The position numbers were made by a program, and so were the translations under genes. This document shows positions 8,209 to 15,248 of a stretch of DNA of 64,000 nucleotides, piece after piece. Source of the stretch: Vibrio tubiashii ATCC 19109 (GTDB taxonomy: Bacteria > Pseudomonadota > Gammaproteobacteria > Enterobacterales > Vibrionaceae); contig NZ_CP009354.1 in assembly GCF_000772105.1 (NCBI RefSeq), positions 806,001-870,000 of the forward strand, read 5' to 3'. Each line of letters starts with the position of its first letter. The stretch's first letter is position 1. The notes under the pieces were generated by a model. The model was not told the DNA's origin and ran no database searches. It was given only the letters and a program-made list of their open reading frames with translations.

Positions 8209-8438
8209 GAACGGGCTTCGCCCTATGGACCGCTCCGCTTCTGGATAACGAGATCGGACTTCGTCCTTCCGGAAAGCTAGAGTTGATTTCTCAACCACAG
8301 TGGATCAACTTAGTTTTCCAGTTTTCCAGTTTTCCAGTTTTCCAGTTTTCCAGTTTTCCAGTTTTCCAGTTTTCCAGTTTTCCAGTTTTCCTAGGACGAA
8401 GTCCGTTCCCGCATCCCGTTTCCGTAGCTAGGCGTTCC
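8209..8438 (+). repeat. Composite intergenic repeat, copy 1
   Basis: The head holds small hairpins (GGGC-TTC-GCCC at about 8213, GGAC-TTC-GTCC at about 8252) and the unit TGGATAAC. A GTTGA-TTTC-TCAAC hairpin follows, then an array of GTTTTCCA, and finally an inverted head copy (AGGACGAAGTCCGTTCCC). The element starts four bases after the rnfH stop and lies in the convergent gap rnfH/bamE. Confidence 0.85.
8313..8391 (+). repeat. Tandem array of GTTTTCCA (9 full copies plus a partial)
   Basis: Nine perfect 8-bp units run from 8313 to 8384, then GTTTTCC merges into the inverted head copy. There are no spacers between units. Open frames crossing it encode only short periodic peptides and are not genes. 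Confidence 0.95.
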
Positions 8439-8442
8439 AAAC

Positions 8443-8473
8443 AAAAAAGGGTTGACGTATTACGCCAACCCTT
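8443..8473 (-). terminator. bamE terminator
   Basis: AAGGGTTGACGTA and TACGCCAACCCTT pair and, on the minus strand, are followed by a run of T. Near-identical hairpins follow nadK, rluF and the exported-protein gene ending at 40272. Confidence 0.85.
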
Positions 8474-8480
8474 CAAATCT

Positions 8481-8536
8481 TCTCCAGCTCTCCAGCTCTC
8501 CAGCTCTCCAGCTCTCCAGCTCTCCAGCTCTCCAGC
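8481..8536 (-). repeat. Octamer array in the bamE 3' untranslated region (7 copies)
   Basis: Seven perfect copies of TCTCCAGC (GCTGGAGA in the bamE message) fill the space between the bamE stop codon, two bases away, and the terminator. Confidence 0.95.
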
Positions 8537-8538
8537 TC

Positions 8539-8898
8539 TTAGTTAATACTCTCAAAAAAGTCTTTGCTTGGCGGGAAATCGCCAGCGACATTAACGAGTT
8601 GGCCTTCACCGTTGAAGTCAACGATGAGGTTTTTCTGAATTGAGTCGTTGTGACCTTCGGTATGGTGGTAGATGTAGTACCACGTATCAGGATAACCATT
8701 TTCTACGAGCATAGGTGAGCCCATTACATAACGGACTTGCTCTTTAGTCATACCAAACTTTAATTGCTCTACTGCAGATTGCTCTACGTAGTTGCCTTGG
8801 TTGATATCAATGCGGTATACCAACTTTTCTAATAGCGAGCAGCCTGTCAGCATTGTCATAGCGAGTGGTACAGCGATAAGCCACTTTTTTAATTGCAT
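8539..8898 (-). CDS. bamE: Outer membrane assembly lipoprotein BamE
   Basis: The 119-residue lipoprotein has a signal ending in the lipobox LTGC at about residues 18-21, then the SmpA/OmlA domain: [38 protein letters not shown] and [12 protein letters not shown]. BamE joins BamABCD at the outer membrane and helps insert beta-barrel proteins. I start at the ATG at 8898 (MQLKKW) because the ten extra residues of the longer frame do not fit a signal peptide. Its stop codon abuts an octamer array, which is unusual. It sits between rnfH and recN, as in other vibrios. Confidence 0.95.
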   Translation of the reverse strand: MQLKKWLIAVPLAMTMLTGCSLLEKLVYRIDINQGNYVEQSAVEQLKFGMTKEQVRYVMGSPMLVENGYPDTWYYIYHHTEGHNDSIQKNLIVDFNGEGQLVNVAGDFPPSKDFFESIN

Positions 8899-9023
8899 AC
8901 TTAAATTCTTGTAACTGATAAAAATCAAACTCAGCCGATAATAAACAAGCTAAGCGCTAAAGTAAAAAGCTGAGAGCATTTTGAATTGATTCAGACCATG
9001 ATTTTTGAATTTGGTTGCAAAGT

Positions 9024-9060
9024 CGAGTCAAAATTCTTCATTGAAAGGAACTTTGACTCG
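9024..9060 (-). terminator. Long hairpin after recN
   Basis: CGAGTCAAAATTCTTC and its near-complement GAAAGGAACTTTGACTCG form a long stem 12 bases past the recN stop. It lacks a good T-tract, so the call is moderate. Confidence 0.5.
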
Positions 9061-9072
9061 AAAAAGCGGGGA

Positions 9073-10737
9073 TTAAGCGGCGATAAGCAGCTCTTTAGCG
9101 TTGGCTAGTGTTGAATCAGTAATTTCACTTCCGCCTAGTAGTCGGGCTAATTCTGATACGCGTTGCTCATTGTTTAAGCAGTGCATCTGCGTTTCGGTTT
9201 TACCTGCTTTGGTTTGTTTCGCGACGAACAGCTGTTGGTGACCACAACCCGCGACCTGAGGAAGGTGAGTGACACACAGAACTTGAGTGGATTCGCCAAG
9301 TTTACGTAGCATTTTGCCAACCACAGCGGCTGTTGGGCCACTAATACCCACATCGACTTCATCGAAGATCAGGCTAGGAGTATCGACTTTTTGTGCTGTG
9401 ATCACTTGGATTGCTAGCGATATGCGCGAAAGCTCACCACCAGAGGCAACTTTGGCAATAGGTTGCATTGGTTGCCCAGGGTTAGTTGAGACAACAAAGC
9501 ACACTGTGTCCATGCCAAGTGGGGATGGGTGAGTGCCTTCATTGGATACCTCAATACGGAACTGCGCTTTTTCCATACTAAGCTCGTGCATGCTAGCCGT
9601 GATCAGCTTATTGAGTTCTTTGGCATAACGAATGCGCGATTTATGGAGCTTTTCTGACGTTGTTAGGAAGCTTTGATATTTGTTTTCTACTTCTTGTTCA
9701 AGTTCTTCTAGGCGTTCGTCCGAGCAATCAAGTGCTTCTATTTGACCGAGTAGATCTTGATGATGTTGGTAAAGTTCATCAGGCATAACATGATGCTTTC
9801 TCGCAATCGACATGACTTTAGAGAAACGTTCTTCCACGTAAGCCATACGTGCAGGATCGACATCAATGTTGTCCAAATAATTACGAAGTTCACTATTCGC
9901 TTCTTCAACTTGAATAATAGCTTCAGAAAGCATATTGGGTAACTCAGCCAATTTTTCATCCAACTCAGCGAGCTGGATTAAGGAGTGATTGGCCGATTGC
10001 AAAATACCAAGCGCGTTAACTTCTTCACCTTCGTAAATAAGTTCGATGGCTTGTTGGCAGGTAGAGGCAAGTTCTCCACTGTTTGAGAGACGCTTGTGTT
10101 CTTGTTCGAGTTCTTCATATTCATCCTCGCCAAGAGAGAGTTCATTAAGCTCTTTGATTTGGTACTCAAGAAGTTGTTTCTGAGCTAGGTTTGCCGCACT
10201 GTTTTCTTTCAACTGCTTAAGGTTGTTGTCTGATTGTCGCCAAGACTGGTAGGCGTTACGCGTGCTCTTAAGCTGGTTAGAGTGACCTGCATATTGATCC
10301 AACATTGCCATTTGGTACTCACTTTTCATCAATTGATGATGGGCATGCTGACCATGGATGTTGATTAACAGTTGCCCCAAAGTTTTTAATTGAGAAAGTG
10401 GGACAGGACTACCGTTAATAAAAGCACGTGAGCGGCCTTCTTTACTGATGATACGGCGCAGAATACAGTCGCTACCATCTAATAAATCGTTGTCTTCTAG
10501 CCAGCGAGTAGCATTGATATTGTTCTCTAAAGAGAAAGCCGCGCTTACTTCAGTTTTCTCTTCACCTTGCCGTACCATGCTGGCTTCCGCGCGCCCGCCT
10601 AAACACAAACCGAGAGCGTCAATGGCGATGGATTTACCTGCGCCAGTTTCACCGGTAATGGTTGTCATTCCTTTGGATAGCTCTAGCTGTAGAGACTTAA
10701 CAATTGCAAAATTATTAACACTTAGATGAGCCAGCAT
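9073..10737 (-). CDS. recN: DNA repair ATPase RecN
   Basis: The 554-residue SMC-like protein has Walker A GETGAGKS at residues 29-36, a long coiled-coil centre (about 150-380, rich in Glu, Leu and Gln), the ABC signature SGGELSR and a Walker [14 protein letters not shown] near the C-terminus. RecN acts in double-strand break repair, holding DNA ends or sister chromatids for RecA. Length matches the E. coli protein (553). Two LexA boxes sit directly upstream, so it should be strongly SOS induced. It follows nadK on the same strand but is separated from it by a composite repeat and its own promoter. Confidence 0.97.
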   Translation of the reverse strand: MLAHLSVNNFAIVKSLQLELSKGMTTITGETGAGKSIAIDALGLCLGGRAEASMVRQGEEKTEVSAAFSLENNINATRWLEDNDLLDGSDCILRRIISKEGRSRAFINGSPVPLSQLKTLGQLLINIHGQHAHHQLMKSEYQMAMLDQYAGHSNQLKSTRNAYQSWRQSDNNLKQLKENSAANLAQKQLLEYQIKELNELSLGEDEYEELEQEHKRLSNSGELASTCQQAIELIYEGEEVNALGILQSANHSLIQLAELDEKLAELPNMLSEAIIQVEEANSELRNYLDNIDVDPARMAYVEERFSKVMSIARKHHVMPDELYQHHQDLLGQIEALDCSDERLEELEQEVENKYQSFLTTSEKLHKSRIRYAKELNKLITASMHELSMEKAQFRIEVSNEGTHPSPLGMDTVCFVVSTNPGQPMQPIAKVASGGELSRISLAIQVITAQKVDTPSLIFDEVDVGISGPTAAVVGKMLRKLGESTQVLCVTHLPQVAGCGHQQLFVAKQTKAGKTETQMHCLNNEQRVSELARLLGGSEITDSTLANAKELLIAA

Positions 10738-10765
10738 TTTGTCGTACCTGTTTAAATGAACAATA

Positions 10766-10803
10766 CTGTATAAGAAAACAGTATATACTGTTTCTTTATA
10801 CAG
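10766..10803 (-). promoter_or_regulatory. Two LexA (SOS) boxes upstream of recN
   Basis: CTGTATAAGAAAACAG (10766-10781) and CTGTTTCTTTATACAG (10788-10803) both fit CTGT-N8-ACAG. Their centres are 22 bases apart (two helical turns), allowing cooperative LexA binding over the recN promoter, as with the multiple boxes of E. coli recN. Confidence 0.9.
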
Positions 10804-10836
10804 TAAAGTGGCGAAGGGAAAATTTTGTGATCAGGA

Positions 10837-11083
10837 GCGGGAACGGACTTCGTCCTATGGATCGCTTCGCTGCTGGAAAACGGGATCGAGCTTCGCCCTT
10901 CTGGAAAGCGAGAGTTGACTCCTCAACCACAAAAGAGCAACGTTAGTTACCCAGTTACCCAGTTACCCAGTTACCCAGTTACCCAGTTACCCAGTTACCC
11001 AGTTACCCAGTTACCCAGTTACCCAGTTACCCAGTTACCCAGTTATCCATAGGACGAAGTCCGTTCCCACATCCCGCTTCCTT
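10837..11083 (+). repeat. Composite intergenic repeat, copy 2 (most complete copy)
   Basis: The head begins GCGGGAACGGACTTCGTCC and includes TGGAAAAC and TGGAAAGC. A GTTGA-CTCC-TCAAC hairpin and a GAGCAAC spacer lead to the octamer array, and an inverted head copy ends the element. The two ends carry a perfect 24-bp inverted repeat (10839-10862 and 11045-11068). It lies between the recN promoter and the nadK 3' end. Confidence 0.9.
10946..11049 (+). repeat. Tandem array of GTTACCCA (12 copies) plus one GTTATCCA
   Basis: Twelve identical 8-bp units are followed by one variant unit that belongs to the right terminal inverted repeat. Unit uniformity suggests recent expansion by slippage. Confidence 0.95.
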
Positions 11084-11102
11084 AGAAAAGTGCGCCAAAA
11101 CT

Positions 11103-11130
11103 AAAAAGGGTTGACGCAGTACGCCAACCC
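11103..11130 (-). terminator. nadK terminator
   Basis: GGGTTGACG and CGCCAACCC pair (one mismatch), followed on the minus strand by five T. A single degenerate octamer (TCTCCGGC, 11140-11147) lies between this and the nadK stop. Confidence 0.8.
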
Positions 11131-11149
11131 CTCGAAACTTCTCCGGCTC

Positions 11150-12034
11150 TTAAAACAACCGACTCGACCAGCCCAACTTGTTTCTCAATACATGGTAGTA
11201 GCTGTAATCTTTCGGGTGGATCAGCTTAAGTACATTCGGGCTTTGGTAGATGTGGACTTCATCCCCAGGTGAGACTGGCAATGATACTTGACCGTCACAG
11301 CCCACTTCTTGCATTCCGCGGTTATCTGGAGAAACGACAAGCTTAATGTGGCGCGCGCTATCGACCACTAGTGGTCGACTAGATAAGGTATGCGGGAACA
11401 TCGGCACCAGTGAAATGGCATTCAAACTTGGTGACAGAATAGGGCCGCCGCCGGAGAGTGAGTAGGCGGTTGAGCCGGTTGGCGTAGATACAATGAGGCC
11501 ATCCGCACGCAAAGAGAACGCGAAGCTATCATCGATGTAAACTTCGAACTCAATCATATGGGCGACTTGCCCAGGGTGAAGCACCGCTTCGTTTAGCGCG
11601 GCATTGTGGCTTTTAACTTGCCCATGTCGATGCACTTCTGCTTCGAGCAAAAAGCGCTCTTCTTCGATAAACTCGCCATTCAGTACGGCAGATAAGGCTG
11701 TTTGGAAATCTTCTGGGTTTAGGTCGGTAAGGAAACCCAAATTACCTCTGTTTACACCTATGACAGAAATATCAAAGCGAGAGAGGACACGCGCAGCGCC
11801 TAGCATGTTGCCATCACCACCGACGACGATCGCTAAGTCGGCAATGCGCCCAAGTTGAATCAGGCTAGCGAAATCGTCACTAGGAATATCATCTAAGATT
11901 TCACTCAATCGATCGTCGATATACACTTTATAACCTTCGCTTTGAAGCCAGGTATACAGCTCTCTATGAGTCGCTATAGCTTGCTGATCTCTTGGTTTAC
12001 CAATGATGGCGATCACTTCAAAAGGTTTTTTCAT
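11150..12034 (-). CDS. nadK: NAD kinase
   Basis: The 294-residue enzyme has GGDGN at residues 72-76 (ATP/NAD site), the NE motif in [10 protein letters not shown], and [16 protein letters not shown], all diagnostic. NadK phosphorylates NAD to NADP in the cytoplasm and sets the NADPH supply. GGAAAACCT precedes the ATG. It is divergent from grpE, with the grpE sigma-32 promoter overlapping its upstream region, an arrangement shared by many gammaproteobacteria. Nothing in it is unusual. Confidence 0.97.
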   Translation of the reverse strand: MKKPFEVIAIIGKPRDQQAIATHRELYTWLQSEGYKVYIDDRLSEILDDIPSDDFASLIQLGRIADLAIVVGGDGNMLGAARVLSRFDISVIGVNRGNLGFLTDLNPEDFQTALSAVLNGEFIEEERFLLEAEVHRHGQVKSHNAALNEAVLHPGQVAHMIEFEVYIDDSFAFSLRADGLIVSTPTGSTAYSLSGGGPILSPSLNAISLVPMFPHTLSSRPLVVDSARHIKLVVSPDNRGMQEVGCDGQVSLPVSPGDEVHIYQSPNVLKLIHPKDYSYYHVLRNKLGWSSRLF

Positions 12035-12055
12035 AGGTTTTCCGCACCAAATAGG

Positions 12056-12083
12056 CTTGATTCGACAATCTTCATCCCCATAA
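12056..12083 (+). promoter_or_regulatory. Sigma-32 heat-shock promoter of grpE
   Basis: CTTGATT (12056-12062), a 13-base spacer and CCCCATAA (12076-12083) match the RpoH consensus CTTGAAA-N13-CCCCATnT. Confidence 0.85.
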
Positions 12084-12178
12084 TAATGGCAAGTTAGCTA
12101 TTTATGCGAATTTTTGTGTATCCCAATACGATAAACGTGATGTGTTGGGAACCAATAAAGTTGAATTCTGGAGATATC

Positions 12179-12775
12179 ATGAGCAACGAAGAAAACAAAG
12201 TTACAGAAGAAGAGCTGGATCAAATCATCGAAGAAGCAGAGAAAGTAGAAGCGGCTGCTCAAGAAGCGGAAGCAGAGCTTGAAGATATTGGTGATGAGAA
12301 AGACGCTAAGATTGCTCAACTAGAAGCAGCGCTACTAACAAGTGAAGCGAAAATTCAGGAACAGCAAGATGGTGTGCTACGTGCGAAGGCTGAAGTTGAA
12401 AACATGCGTCGCCGTACTGAAACTGAGATCGATAAAGCGCGTAAATACGCTCTAAACAAGTTTGCGGAAGAACTGTTGCCAGTTATCGATAACTTAGAGC
12501 GAGCAATTCAAGCCGCTGACACTGAAAACGAAGTGGTTAAGCCACTGCTTGAAGGTGTGGAACTGACGCACAAAACGTTTGTAGACACGGTTTCTAAGTT
12601 TGGTCTAAAAGAGATCAACCCTGAAGGTGAAGTGTTTAACCCAGAAATGCACCAAGCGATGTCTATCCAAGAGAGCCCTGACCACGAAGCTAATACGGTT
12701 ATGTTTGTTATGCAGAAAGGTTACGAGCTTAACGGTCGCGTGATTCGCCCTGCAATGGTAATGGTTGCTAAATAA
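12179..12775 (+). CDS. grpE: Nucleotide exchange factor GrpE
   Basis: The 198-residue protein has an acidic N-terminus, a long dimerisation coiled coil (about 20-100, with [20 protein letters not shown]) and the C-terminal beta domain (PEMHQAMS and [20 protein letters not shown]). GrpE drives ADP release from DnaK. The ATG at 12179 follows TCTGGAGA at good distance; the frame opens upstream but those residues are not GrpE-like. It is transcribed from a sigma-32 promoter, consistent with dnaK and dnaJ 3 kb away. A terminator follows directly, so it is monocistronic. Confidence 0.97.
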   Translation: MSNEENKVTEEELDQIIEEAEKVEAAAQEAEAELEDIGDEKDAKIAQLEAALLTSEAKIQEQQDGVLRAKAEVENMRRRTETEIDKARKYALNKFAEELLPVIDNLERAIQAADTENEVVKPLLEGVELTHKTFVDTVSKFGLKEINPEGEVFNPEMHQAMSIQESPDHEANTVMFVMQKGYELNGRVIRPAMVMVAK

Positions 12776-12803
12776 TTTTCACACTTAACGTGTTTTAAAC
12801 AGA

Positions 12804-12829
12804 AGAGAGGCTTAGGCCTCTCTTTTTTT
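12804..12829 (+). terminator. grpE terminator
   Basis: AGAGAGGC and GCCTCTCT form a perfect stem followed by seven T. Confidence 0.92.
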
Positions 12830-13059
12830 ATCCCCTCAGACCAGTTGTGTTATCTCTCAATAAATAATTGATTTGGTGAATTATTCTTAGTATGAAGTTT
12901 AACCGAAAATTAATTTCTGATTTGAAACTTGTAACATTATCGTAAACAAAGTCTTTATTTTGTAACCTTTGTGTGTATTATGTGCGAACTCTGTCGGAAA
13001 AACTGGCGGAATAAACTATAAAACCATAAATTGAAAACACAACATTCTGGAGATGGATG

Positions 13060-14337
13060 ATGGATAAATCGCTTTCAAGCAAGATTTTTGTAGGCTTGTT
13101 TGCTGGTCTACTGATCGGTACTGCGATCCAGTACTTATTTAGCGGGATTGCAATCTTTGATACTTACCTTCTAGGCGCTGCTGAAGGCGCGGGCGGTATG
13201 TTCGTATCACTGATCAAGTTACTTGTTGTACCTTTGGTATACGTTTCAATCGTATGTGGTATTGTTGACCTGAAAGACATCACTGCCTTTGGTCGTCTTG
13301 GTGGTAAAACCTTTGCTCTATACATTATTAACACCATCATCGCGATTACTGCGGCGCTTACAGTTGGTATGATTTTCCAACCAGGTGCTGACGCGAACCT
13401 AGCAGGTACGATTTCAGAAACGGTTAAACTCACAACAACTGAAACACCTGATATCTTCTCACTAGTAGTTAACATTGTACCAAGCAACCCTGTTCAAGCG
13501 TTTGCTAATGGTGACATGCTACAAATCATCTTCATGGCAATCCTGACAGGTCTTGCTATTCAAGCTCTTGATTCACGCGGTGGTCCGGCTATTCGCACAT
13601 TCAAGATGGCTAACGAAATCATGATGAAGCTGGTTGGTCTTGTAATGAGCCTTGCTCCATACGGCGTATTTGCGCTGATGATTCAACTAGGTGCAACGCT
13701 AGACGCGAACACGCTAATGTCTGTAGCAGGCTATGTAGCGCTTGTTGTGGCAATGCTAGTGTTCTGGATCTTCTTCTTCTACCCAATGGCAGTAGGCATT
13801 GCGACAGGTACTTCTCCAAAGACGTTCCTACGTGCAACTCGTGAGCAGATCCTATTCTCTCTATCTACTGCAAGCTCGAACGCGACGATCCCTGTAACAA
13901 TGCGTACTCTGACTGAGAAACTACACGTTTCAAAATCAGTAGCAGGTTTTGGTGTACCACTAGGTGCAACCATGAACATGTCTGGTGTGTCTATCTACAT
14001 CGCACTAGCGACTATCTTCGTTGCAAACGCATTTGGTCAGCCAATCAACACTGCTGATGTGTTCACTCTAGGTCTTACTATCTTGCTTCTATCTATCGGT
14101 GCTGGTGGTGTTCCAGGTGGCGGCGTTGTAATGGTCGGCGTTCTTCTTCACCAACTAGGTCTTCCACCAGAAGGTCTTGCAATCATCGCAGCTGTTGACC
14201 GTATCAACGATATGTTCTGTACATCTTCTAACGTAGTGGGCGATACCGCTGTCAACACTATCGTTGCAAAAACAGAAGGTGAAATCGGCAAAGAAGAAGC
14301 AGAAGTAGAAGCGAAACCCGCTCAAGCGAATGCTTAA
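13060..14337 (+). CDS. Dicarboxylate/amino acid:cation symporter (DAACS/SLC1 family)
   Basis: The 425-residue membrane protein has the glutamate-transporter fold. Typical segments are LIKLLVVPLVYVSIVCGI (about 51-68), the Ser-rich reentrant loop FSLSTASSNATIPVT (about 267-281), GATMNMSG (about 305-312) and GAGGVPGGGVVM (about 347-358), then DRINDMFCTSSNVVGD. These line the substrate and Na+ sites. The family imports acidic or neutral amino acids or C4-dicarboxylates with Na+ or H+; the residue set does not let me choose. Two ATGs are adjacent; I prefer 13060 because TCTGGAG then lies seven bases upstream (13057 would leave four). Strong codon bias suggests high expression. It is monocistronic with its own terminator. 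Confidence 0.9.
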   Translation: MDKSLSSKIFVGLFAGLLIGTAIQYLFSGIAIFDTYLLGAAEGAGGMFVSLIKLLVVPLVYVSIVCGIVDLKDITAFGRLGGKTFALYIINTIIAITAALTVGMIFQPGADANLAGTISETVKLTTTETPDIFSLVVNIVPSNPVQAFANGDMLQIIFMAILTGLAIQALDSRGGPAIRTFKMANEIMMKLVGLVMSLAPYGVFALMIQLGATLDANTLMSVAGYVALVVAMLVFWIFFFYPMAVGIATGTSPKTFLRATREQILFSLSTASSNATIPVTMRTLTEKLHVSKSVAGFGVPLGATMNMSGVSIYIALATIFVANAFGQPINTADVFTLGLTILLLSIGAGGVPGGGVVMVGVLLHQLGLPPEGLAIIAAVDRINDMFCTSSNVVGDTAVNTIVAKTEGEIGKEEAEVEAKPAQANA

Positions 14338-14360
14338 TCATTAAAGTGTCGGAATTTGAA

Positions 14361-14385
14361 AGCGAGCCTTAGGGCTCGCTTTTTT
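14361..14385 (+). terminator. Terminator after the DAACS symporter
   Basis: AGCGAGCC and GGCTCGCT form a perfect stem with loop TTAG, followed by T5. Confidence 0.92.
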
Positions 14386-14396
14386 GTTGAAGAGAA

Positions 14397-14428
14397 TGGA
14401 GAACTGGAAAGCTAGATAACGAGAAAAC
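14397..14428 (-). repeat. Degenerate octamer array (4 units) on the left of the four-helix-bundle gene
   Basis: TGGAGAAC, TGGAAAGC, TAGATAAC and GAGAAAAC follow one another in exact 8-base register. They match the TGGAnAnC complement of the octamer family found elsewhere in the window. Orientation is opposite to the long array at 14913. Confidence 0.6.
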
Positions 14429-14445
14429 TAGGCACTAAGGAGCTG

Positions 14446-14787
14446 TTAGGTACGAAATTTTCTTATTAGAGAGGCAAGGATCTTTGCGATACGATTGCAC
14501 TGTTCGCATAATTTGTCTCGGTCAGTTAAGGATATATAGCCAAACTCCGCAGCAAGTAGAAGTTGAGTGTTCAATTCTCCTGTAGATCCTTTCGCGACAC
14601 TTAAAAAGTATGCAGTTTCTTTATTGCTTTCTCTTTCCATCCCTTCGGCAATGTTACTTGAGATAGAGATACAAGAGCGCCTAATTTGATCTCGAAACGA
14701 GTAATCGCTTATGTGATTAACTTTTGGGTAGACTTGCTTACATAGCTCAAAACTGATTTGCCACACATGTAAATTTTGATATTTCAT
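14446..14787 (-). CDS. Four-helix-bundle protein (23S rRNA intervening-sequence protein family)
   Basis: The 113-residue protein begins MKYQNLHVWQISFELCKQVY and contains FRDQIRRSCISISSNIAEGMER and FLSVAKGSTGELNTQLLLA, the signature of the four-helix-bundle family first seen in intervening sequences of 23S rRNA and related in fold to the Avd protein of diversity-generating retroelements. These form basic pentameric barrels thought to touch nucleic acid; the biological role of stand-alone copies is unknown. A GTG nine bases earlier is an alternative start; no strong ribosome site helps decide. It is inserted between the DAACS symporter and dnaK, flanked by octamer arrays in inverted orientation (14397-14428 and 14913-15068). 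That makes it a candidate partner or cargo of the repeat family. The family call is secure, the link to the repeats is inference. Confidence 0.88.
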   Translation of the reverse strand: MKYQNLHVWQISFELCKQVYPKVNHISDYSFRDQIRRSCISISSNIAEGMERESNKETAYFLSVAKGSTGELNTQLLLAAEFGYISLTDRDKLCEQCNRIAKILASLIRKFRT

Positions 14788-14912
14788 TCTGAACACTGAA
14801 GAAATGAAACACCCTAAACCTTGATGAGCGCTTTATCGCATGAAAATAGTATGAAGAAACTCAGCAAGTTTAAAATTAGTTGACGACACTTGTTCTCTGG
14901 AAGAGATAATAA

Positions 14913-15068
14913 TCCAGCTCTCCAGCTCTCCAGCTCTCCAGCTCTCCAGCTCTCCAGCTCTCCAGCTCTCCAGCTCTCCAGCTCTCCAGCTCTCCAGCTC
15001 TCCAGCTCTCCAGCTCTCCAGCTCTCCAGCTCTCCAGCTCTCCAGCTCTCCAGCTCTCCAGCTCTCCA
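14913..15068 (+). repeat. Tandem array of TCCAGCTC, about 19.5 copies, upstream of dnaK
   Basis: Nineteen perfect 8-bp units (14913-15064) and a half unit form the longest array in the window. It ends about 105 bases before the dnaK sigma-32 promoter. Three overlapping open frames cross it on both strands, but they encode only repeats and are not genes. The flanks to 14788 and 15173 hold no other recognisable gene. Confidence 0.96.
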
Positions 15069-15173
15069 AATCTTTTTTAACTTTTTTTCACTTCGTCCCT
15101 TGAAAAGCCATTTGCCGCCCTTATCTATTGGGCATAGAGAAGCAAACATCATTATTTTTGTTTGTGAGCAAGG

Positions 15174-15201
15174 GTTGAAACCCGATTCTCCATCCCCACA
15201 T
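15174..15201 (+). promoter_or_regulatory. Sigma-32 heat-shock promoter of dnaK
   Basis: GTTGAAA (15174-15180), a 13-base spacer and CCCCACAT (15194-15201) fit the RpoH consensus 48 bases before the dnaK ATG. Confidence 0.88.
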
Positions 15202-15248
15202 AGGGGATATAGCAAAACGAAAATAGAAATTTATTCGGAGATAGCCTG

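Noticed and set aside
8283..8699. Open frames across the GTTTTCCA and TCTCCAGC arrays near bamE
   Set aside because: Same repeat artefact; real coding evidence (bamE) lies on the minus strand and explains part of the region.
10766..10803. Dual LexA boxes as a novel finding
   Set aside because: Multiple SOS boxes before recN are well known; kept as a feature only.
8313..15068. Octamer arrays as CRISPR arrays
   Set aside because: Units are contiguous 8-mers without spacers, and no cas genes are present.
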